From assembly GCF_021390935.1 (NCBI RefSeq), contig NZ_JAJPUI010000012.1:141527-205526 (forward strand): a stretch of DNA of 64,000 nt. Reading direction: 5' to 3'. The position numbers and the translations under genes are program-made. The stretch is from Streptomyces sp. CC228A. Lineage in GTDB: Bacteria > Actinomycetota > Actinomycetes > Streptomycetales > Streptomycetaceae. Below are positions 58,593 through 64,000 of this stretch, piece after piece. The stretch's first letter is position 1, and each line of letters opens with the position of its first letter. Below the pieces are notes generated by a model, which searched no databases, was not told where the DNA came from, and saw only the letters and a list, made by a program, of their open reading frames with translations.

Positions 58593-59689
58593 CGCAGCAG
58601 GCGCAGGACGGTGGTGCGGTGGGGCCGGTGCCCGCCACAGTGGTGGTGGAGGACGAACCGGACCTCCTTCGGGACCAGTTCCGGCAGCTGCTGCGGTATC
58701 CGCGGCTCATCGCCGGCGGGGTGCTGATCGGCCTGCTGGGCGGTGCCTGGCTCGGCTACAGCACCTCGGACACGTACGTGGCGACGAGCGACGTGGTGCT
58801 GCGCGTCCCGGTCGAGGACCCCTTCAACCCCAGCATCGCGGTCGAGAAGACCCTCGACATGAACACCGAGCGGCAGGCCGCGACGAGCCGCCGCACCGCC
58901 GAGCGGGCGGCCGAGGAGCTCGGGTACACCGGCGAGCCGTCGGACCTGCTGACGGACCTCCAGGTGACCAACCCGCCCAAGTCGCTCGTGCTGCGCTTCG
59001 CCTACACCAGCGATGACCCGGCCGCGTCGGCCGAGCGCGCCAACGCGCTGGTGGAGGCCTACCTGGCGGACCGGCGGGAGCAGACCGAGCACACCCGCGA
59101 CACGATGATCAAGGGGCTGCAGCAGCAGCTCGACCCGGTCGCGAAGCGCCACGACGAGCTGGCGGAGAAGCTGGAGGGCCGCAGCGGCTCCGAGGTGGAG
59201 GCCGACTACACGGTCAAGGCGAACCTGCTCAACCGCATGACGGAGCTGAGCAACCGCATCAGCAAGCTGAAGGCGCTCGACATGACGCCCGGCAAGGTAC
59301 TGACGACGGCGACGCCGCCGGCCTCGTCCGACGGGCCCGGCTGGCCGCTGTCGCTGGTCATCGGCGGAGGCGTCAGCGCCGCCGACGACCTCCTCATCGG
59401 CCCCCCGGGACGCCTTCCGCCGCCACCTCACCGGCCGCGGCTACCGCCCCGAGGCCCGTATCACCCGCGCCCAGCTCGGCCCCGAGGCCGGGCATGGTCG
59501 GCGCCGCCGACCTCGCCCGGCTCGTCGCCCCGCCGCTTCCGCCGCGCCAACCGCCGCCGCGTCGAGCGGTACGAGCGGTACGAGCGCTGCACAGGCCCGG
59601 CGCAACGGGGGGCCTCACCGGCCGCACCGGGCGACAGGAACACCGCCACCGGCGGCACCGCCCGCCCCGCCAAGGAACCCGAGGCATGA
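58589..59689 (+). CDS. Wzz-type polysaccharide chain-length protein fused in frame to a ROK-family tail
   Basis: A 366-codon frame. Residues 1 to about 250 are a Wzz/Etk-type protein: a cytoplasmic start, a membrane helix near residues 40-57 (LIAGGVLIGLLGGAWLGY), a periplasmic-type coiled region with LVEAYLADRREQTEHTRDT and LLNRMTELSNRISKLKAL. The expected second membrane helix is missing. From about 59345 the frame continues as LVIGGGVSAADDLLIG, which is the C-terminal motif of ROK sugar kinases, and it ends in RRVERYERYERCTG. A deletion seems to have joined two genes. GTG 58589 is coupled to the glycosyltransferase stop. The product probably no longer works as a chain-length regulator. Confidence 0.75.
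   Translation: MTQQAQDGGAVGPVPATVVVEDEPDLLRDQFRQLLRYPRLIAGGVLIGLLGGAWLGYSTSDTYVATSDVVLRVPVEDPFNPSIAVEKTLDMNTERQAATSRRTAERAAEELGYTGEPSDLLTDLQVTNPPKSLVLRFAYTSDDPAASAERANALVEAYLADRREQTEHTRDTMIKGLQQQLDPVAKRHDELAEKLEGRSGSEVEADYTVKANLLNRMTELSNRISKLKALDMTPGKVLTTATPPASSDGPGWPLSLVIGGGVSAADDLLIGPPGRLPPPPHRPRLPPRGPYHPRPARPRGRAWSAPPTSPGSSPRRFRRANRRRVERYERYERCTGPAQRGASPAAPGDRNTATGGTARPAKEPEA
59345..59689 (+). pseudogene. 3' remnant of a ROK-family (glucokinase-like) gene
   Basis: Starts at the fusion point with LVIGGGVSAADDLLIG. The next ROK piece, AFRRHLTGRGYRPEARITRA with QLGPEAG, is in a second frame, MVGAADLARL in a third, and RFRRANRRRVERYERYER and the stop return to the first. So single-base shifts accompany the truncation. 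The catalytic N-terminal three quarters are absent from the window. Confidence 0.7.
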
Positions 59690-60266
59690 CGACGACCCCA
59701 CCGACGTCCCGACCGCCCCCGCCGCCCCGAACGGCTCCGGAGGAGCGGCGCGCCAGGATGCGGCACCGCAGACTCGCCGCCCTGGTCATCGCGCTGCTGT
59801 CACGTGCGTCCACCACGTACTACCTGATCTCCGCCGAGCAGAGCCGCTCCAGCGGCCGCGACAAGGCAGGCCGAGTCCTCGGCGGTGGGCCTGCAGGACA
59901 GCTGGCCGTCCAAGATGAAGCGCCGCATCTACGAGGTGCCGATCCCCGGCGGGTCCACGGACGTCGCCTACTTCGAGACCAGCAACTGGAAGACCAGCCG
60001 GCTGTACGTGCAGTTCACCACCAACTCGACGGGCCTCGACCGGTTCCTCGAACGTCCGGCACCGAGCGCGCCGCCCTGGAGCACGGCCGGGTCACCGTCG
60101 GCGAACGGGACGCGGACACCGTCGGCTGGAAGTTCGCCGCCGACCGCGACTGGTCGGGCACCACCGTCCCCAACGCGAGGACCTGCGGCCGGCGACCGAC
60201 ATCACGGTCGACCTCACCGAACCCGCCTTCCCGCGCGTGTACGCGGTGTCCACGACGAGCCCCTGA
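59686..60266 (+). pseudogene. small membrane protein following the ROK gene, frameshifted
   Basis: ATG 59686 overlaps the ROK stop (ATGA). The N-terminus MTTTPPTSRPPPPPRTAPEE and the helix RLAALVIALLSRASTTYYLI are in one frame; then LQDSWPSKMKRRIYEVPIPG and SNWKTSRLYVQFTTNSTGLD in a second; ERAALEHGRVTVGERDADTV and WKFAADRDWSGTTV in a third; and ATDITVDLTEPAFPRVYAVS to the stop in the second frame again. At least three indels. Intact relatives are single-pass exported proteins of unknown function coded next to ROK genes. Confidence 0.7.
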
Positions 60267-60329
60267 GAGCGGGCAGGGCCACCGCCGTCCGGCGCCGCCC
60301 GCGGCCCGTGACCGAGGTGACCTCGATGG

Positions 60330-60897
60330 TGCGGCCCACCGGCACCACGCTGACCTCGGCGGTGGCGTCCGGGCCCGCGTGCTTCCGGACGTTCGTCAGG
60401 GACTCCTGGATGATCCGGTACGCGGCGAGGTCGACGGCCGCGGACAGCTGTACGCCCTGGTCGGTGCGGGCGAGGGACACGGGGAGCCCGGCCCGGCGGA
60501 AGGAGTCCAGCAGGTCGTCGAGCCGGGCCAGGCCGGGGGCGGGCTCCGTGGGGGCCTCCGGGTCGCCGGACTGGCGCAGCAGTCCGACGGTGGCGCGCAG
60601 TTCGTCCAGCGCGGAGCGGCTTGCCTCCCTGACGTGGGCCAGGGCCTCCTTCGCCTGGTCGGGCCGCTTGTCCATGACGTGGGCGGCGACGCCGGCCTGC
60701 ACGTTGACGAGGGCGATGTGGTGGGCGACGACGTCGTGCAGGTCGCGGGCGATGCGCAGGCGCTCCTCGGCGACGCGGCGGCGGGCCTCCTCCTCGCGGG
60801 TGCGTTCGGCGCGCTCGGCCCGTTCGCGGATCGCGTCGACGAAGGCGCGGCGGCTGCGGACGGGCGCCTGGCGTCGCGAGGGCCGTATGAGGCCCGT
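60330..60897 (-). pseudogene. remnant of a NarL/DesK-type sensor histidine kinase
   Basis: One frame, on the minus strand, reads RRAFVDAIRERAERAERTRE, the dimerisation/phosphoacceptor block RLRIARDLHDVVAHHIALVN (HisKA_3) and ALDELRATVGLLRQSGD, then RIIQESLTNVRKHAGPDATA, the N box of the ATPase. The N-terminal membrane sensor is missing (an in-frame stop at 60898-60900), and the sequence leaves the family after VPVGRTIEVTS, before the G boxes, so the ATPase core is lost too. It abuts the 3' end of the neighbouring gene. Confidence 0.75.
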
Positions 60898-61118
60898 TCA
60901 TGGCCGAGCCACCCCACCCCTATTTACCTGTTAGGCATGCCGGGCGCCTCCAGGCTGCCGGTTTCCGAGGGGACAAACCGGGTCATTTCCTGGTAACTCG
61001 CCAGTGTTTATTACATCGTCGTTGACTTCTGATGAACCCAGCTACCTAACATGCATGCATAACCGCTGCCCTTGCTCGGGCAGCGTGCACCCTTCACGCA
61101 GAAACAGGTCAACGGGTG
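60898..61118. promoter_or_regulatory. AT-richer region upstream of the GH13 gene
   Basis: Clearly lower GC than its surroundings. Contains a hairpin GCTGCCC (61065-61071), loop ttgctc, GGGCAGC (61078-61084), and a TTGACT hexamer at 61022-61027. Probably the promoter and operator of the sugar-utilisation genes downstream. Confidence 0.4.
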
Positions 61119-62560
61119 ATGCTCACAGCCCCGGCTGGCGACGGCCTCTCGCACCGCTCCACGCAGACGCACTCCTGGTGGCGCGACGCGGTGATCTACC
61201 AGGTGTACGTCCGCAGCTTCCTGGACAGCACCGGCGACGGGATCGGCGACCTCGCCGGTGTCCGCAGCGGCCTGCCGTACCTCAAGAAACTGGGCGTGGA
61301 CGGCATCTGGCTCAGCCGCTTCCACTTCGCGGAGGGCCGGGGCCCGGGCGGCGACCTGCCGCCCAACAACTGGCACGCCATGTTCGGCGGCCCGGCCTGG
61401 AGCCGGGTCACCGAGCAGGACGGCACGCCCGGCCAGTGGTACCTGCACATGTTCACGCCCGAGCAGCCCGACCTGAACTGGCGCAACCCCGAGGTGCCCG
61501 CCCACTTCGAGGAGGTGCTCCGCTTCTGGCTCGACCGGGGGGTGGACGGCTTCCGGATCGACGTGGCCGCAGGGCTGTTCAAGCACCCGGACCTGCCCGA
61601 CTCCGACGACCCGGAGGCCGACGCCCGCACCCGCGACTCCGTCAACCCGCTGGCCTGGAACCAGCCCGAGGTGCACGACGTGTGGCGCCGGTGGCGCACG
61701 GTGTGCGAGGAGTACACGGCGCGCGACGGCCGGGAACGGCTGCTGGTCGGCGAGGTGTCCGTGCCCACCGCCCGCGAGCACGCGCTGTACGTGCGCCCCG
61801 ACGAAGCTGCACCAGGCGTTCTTCTTCGACCTGCTCGGCGCCCCTGGGACGCGGCCGCGTTCCGCGGGGTCATCGACGAGGCTGCGCGACATCGCCGCAC
61901 CGGTTCCAGCGTCACGTGGGTGCTCAACAACCACGACCAGGTGCGCACGGTGACCCGGTACGGCGAGTCCGGCACGGAGGGCAGCGGCCTCGGCGCCGCC
62001 CGCGCCCGCGCCGCCGCGCTGCTGATGCTGGCGCTGCCCGGCGCCGCGTACGTCTACCAGGGCGAGGAGCTCGGGCTGCCGGAGGTCGTGGACCTGCCGG
62101 ACGAGGTCCTCACCGACCCGATCTTCCACCGCACCGGCAGCCGCGCCCGGATCCGCGACGGGTGCCGGGTCCCGCTCCCTGGTCCGGGCACGCCTCGCCC
62201 TTCGGGTTCAGCGCCGGAGCGGAGGCGCGGCCCTGGCTGCCGCAGCCGTCCTGGTTCGCCGAGCACGCCACCGACCGGGCGCTCGCCGACACCCGCTCCT
62301 TCTGGCACCTGTACCGGGACGGGCTCCAGCTGCGGCGCGGCCTGCCGCAGCTGGGCGAGGGCCCCCTGCGCTGGCTGGAGGCGCCGCCGGACGTCCTCGC
62401 CTTCGAGCGGGGCGACGGCCTGGTGTGCGCCGTGAACTTCGGCACCGCGCCCGTGCCCGCCCCCGTCCCCGGATCGCCGCTGCTGGCCAGCGGGCCGTGC
62501 CCGCCCGGGGCGCTGCCCGGTGCCACCGCCGCCTGGTGGATCACCGACCGCACCACCCAG
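61119..62560 (+). pseudogene. GH13 alpha-glucosidase/alpha-amylase family enzyme, frameshifted
   Basis: Starts SHRSTQTHSWWRDAVIYQVY and has the GH13 motifs: GVDGFRIDVAAGLF (nucleophile Asp), RLLVGEVSVP (acid/base Glu) and TWVLNNHDQVRTVTRYGES (third Asp). A frame excursion at about 61803-61850 is one added and one lost base. A missing C at about 62175 then moves the C-terminal part (LPQPSWFAEHATDRALADTR, FWHLYRDGLQLRRGLPQL) to another frame. The normal end is around 62545; the exact stop is uncertain because of further shifts. It hydrolyses alpha-1,4 or alpha-1,6 glucosides, probably those imported by the transporter that follows. ATG 61119; GTG 61116 is possible. Confidence 0.75.
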
Positions 62561-62630
62561 TCCCCCGTCCGCCTCCCTGTCCGCGTAGGTCCTCGCAAGT
62601 CCCTCGTAACTCCCCGCGAAAGGTACGAAG

Positions 62631-63971
62631 ATGATGAGACGACGCTTCCTGAAGACGGCGTGCTGCTCGGCCCTCACCGCCGCGCTGGCCCTCGGCGCCA
62701 CCGCGTGCGGCGGCGACCCGGTCGGCACCGCGAGCGGTGGCGAAGGCGCTGTCCGGGCAGACCCTCACCGTCGCCGGCGTCTGGTCGGGCACCGAGCAGA
62801 AGAACTTCCAGAAGGTGCTGGACGCCTTCACCGAGCAGACCGGGGCGAAGACCCGCTTCGTCTCCACGGGCGACAACGTGTCCACCGTCGTCGGCAGCAA
62901 GATCGAGGGCGGCAACGCCCCGACGTGGTGATGGTCCCCCAGGTCGGCGTGCTCCAGCAGTTCGCGAAGAACAAGTGGCTCGCGCCGCTGTCGAAGTCCG
63001 CCGAGAAGACGGTCGACGCGAACTTCGCACCCGTCTGGAAGGGCTACGGCTCCGTGGACGGCACGCTGTGCGGCCTCTACTTCAAGGCCGCGAACAAGTC
63101 GACCGTCTGGTACGACCCCGCGGCCCTGGACACCGCCGGTGTGAAGCCCCCGAAGACGTACGACGAGATGCTCACCGCGGCCCGCATTGTCGCCGACTCC
63201 GGCGTTCCTGCGTTCGCCGTGGCCGGCGAGGACGGCTGGACGCTCACCGACTGGTTCGAGAACGTCTACCTGTCGCAGGTCAGCCTCTCAGAAGTACGAC
63301 CAGCTCGCCAAGCACGATCCCGTGGACGGACCTGACGGTCGTCGAGGCCCTCAGGACCCTCGCCAGGCTGTTCTCCGACGACAAGCTGCTGGCCGCGGCA
63401 GGAAGGGCGCGCTCGCCACCGACTTCCCGGCTCCGTCGAGAAGGTCTTCGGCCCGAAGCAGGAGGCCGGGATGGTGTACGAGGGCGACTTCGTCGCCGGT
63501 GTCGCGAAGGACGAGTTCGGCCGGAAGATCGGCGAGGACGCGGACTTCTTCCCCTTCCCCGCGGTCGGCGGGGGCGAGGCGCCGGTGGTCAGCGGCGGTG
63601 ACGCGGCGGTCGTCCTGAAGGACGGCAGGAACCAGAAGGCCGCCATGGCCCTCCTGGAGTTCCTGGCGACGCCCGAGGCCGCAGCCGTCTGGGCCGCCGA
63701 GGGCGGATTCATCTCCCCGAACAAGGCCCTGGACCTCGGGGCGTACGGCGACGCGACCCTGCGGGCCACCGCCAAGTCCCTGGTGGACGCCGGGGACACC
63801 GTCCGCTTCGACATGTCGGACCAGGCCCCGGCGGCGTTCGGCGGCACCAAGGGCGCGGGCGAGTGGAAGATCCTCCAGGACTTCCTGCGCGACCCGTCGA
63901 AGCCCGAGGCGACGGCGGCCGCGCTGGAGGCGGCCGCGGCCAAGGCCTACGGCTCCGCGAACCAGGGCTGA
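62631..63971 (+). pseudogene. extracellular sugar-binding lipoprotein of an ABC transporter, frameshifted
   Basis: N-terminal lipoprotein signal: MMRRRFLKTACCSALTAALA with lipobox ATAC. The family-1 solute-binding fold follows in pieces: LTVAGVWSGTEQKNFQKVLD with FTEQTGAKTRFVSTGDNVST in one frame, VVMVPQVGVLQQFAKNKWLA and VWYDPAALDTAGVKPPKTYD in another, TVVEALRTLARLFSDDKLL in a third, and from 63471 an intact C-terminal 166 codons (GDFVAGVAKDEFGRKIGEDA, FLATPEAAAVWAAEGGFISP). At least five indels; one is a missing C near 62920. It would capture an oligoglucoside outside the membrane. ATG 62631 with GAAAGG upstream. Direct repeats of a tccctcgtaa-like word lie at 62590-62625 and may be an operator. 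Confidence 0.78.
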
Positions 63972-63985
63972 GGCGGCGCTCCCCC

Positions 63986-64000
63986 ATGACCACAGTCACC
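63986..64000 (+). CDS. start of the next gene, probably an ABC sugar permease (cut by window end)
   Basis: ATG 63986 opens MTTVT and leaves the window; 14 bp after the binding-protein stop. A permease gene is expected at this position in sugar ABC operons. Identity is inferred only from context. Confidence 0.35.

Overview
The window is chromosomal DNA from a high-GC actinomycete, almost certainly Streptomyces. GC3 is extreme, GTG and TTG starts and ATGA/GTGA stop-start overlaps are common, and whiB, F420 biosynthesis genes and a large LytR-CpsA-Psr (LCP) family are present. The order ahcY, cation efflux, manA, SIS protein, Trm112, manB, DUF3499, metallopeptidase, DUF5719, large glycosyltransferase, whiB, cysteine dioxygenase, cofD, fbiB is the conserved core order I recall from around whiB in S. 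coelicolor.

Layout. 1-8.2 kb (minus strand): the 5' end of ahcY, a broken cation diffusion facilitator gene, then the mannose block manA, SIS protein, Trm112-like protein and manB, then DUF3499. 8.2-16 kb: a metallopeptidase, a DUF5719 protein coupled to a 1287-residue membrane glycosyltransferase, and whiB. 16.5-24.7 kb: cysteine dioxygenase, cofD-fbiB, a HhH-GPD DNA glycosylase, a sugar nucleotidyltransferase, a frameshifted PGRP-type amidase and a TIGR03089 protein. 25-36.6 kb: five LCP genes interleaved with a GT2 glycosyltransferase, an acyl-CoA thioesterase and a UDP-glucose dehydrogenase. This block is devoted to making sugar nucleotides and attaching glycopolymers to the wall.

36.8-44.7 kb is accessory. 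An acyl-CoA dehydrogenase gene is followed by a 3.2-kb island of lower GC. The island lies between 37-bp direct repeats that copy the last codons of that gene (attL/attR-like). It carries a WhiJ/BldB-type cassette (Scr1-type XRE regulator, DUF397-like protein, DUF6879 protein and small ORFs) and no integrase that I can see. Beyond it are a secreted protein with a small membrane partner, and a short GntR regulator divergent from three translationally coupled tiny genes.

44.7-58.5 kb returns to core genes: an alpha/beta hydrolase with a Cys nucleophile, an M19 dipeptidase, purE-purK, GtrA, a two-component system, a POT peptide transporter with a possible attenuator leader, a sixth LCP gene, a SapC-family protein, a CDP-alcohol phosphatidyltransferase, a TagD-like cytidylyltransferase and a GT4 glycosyltransferase.

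58.6-64 kb is disturbed. A Wzz-type gene is fused in frame to the tail of a ROK-family gene, a histidine kinase has lost both ends, and a GH13 glucosidase and an extracellular sugar-binding protein carry several single-base indels, many in homopolymers. Indels of the same kind hit the cation efflux gene, the amidase and one LCP gene. Some of this damage may be sequencing error, but the fusion and truncations look like real rearrangement. No rRNA, tRNA or CRISPR array was seen.
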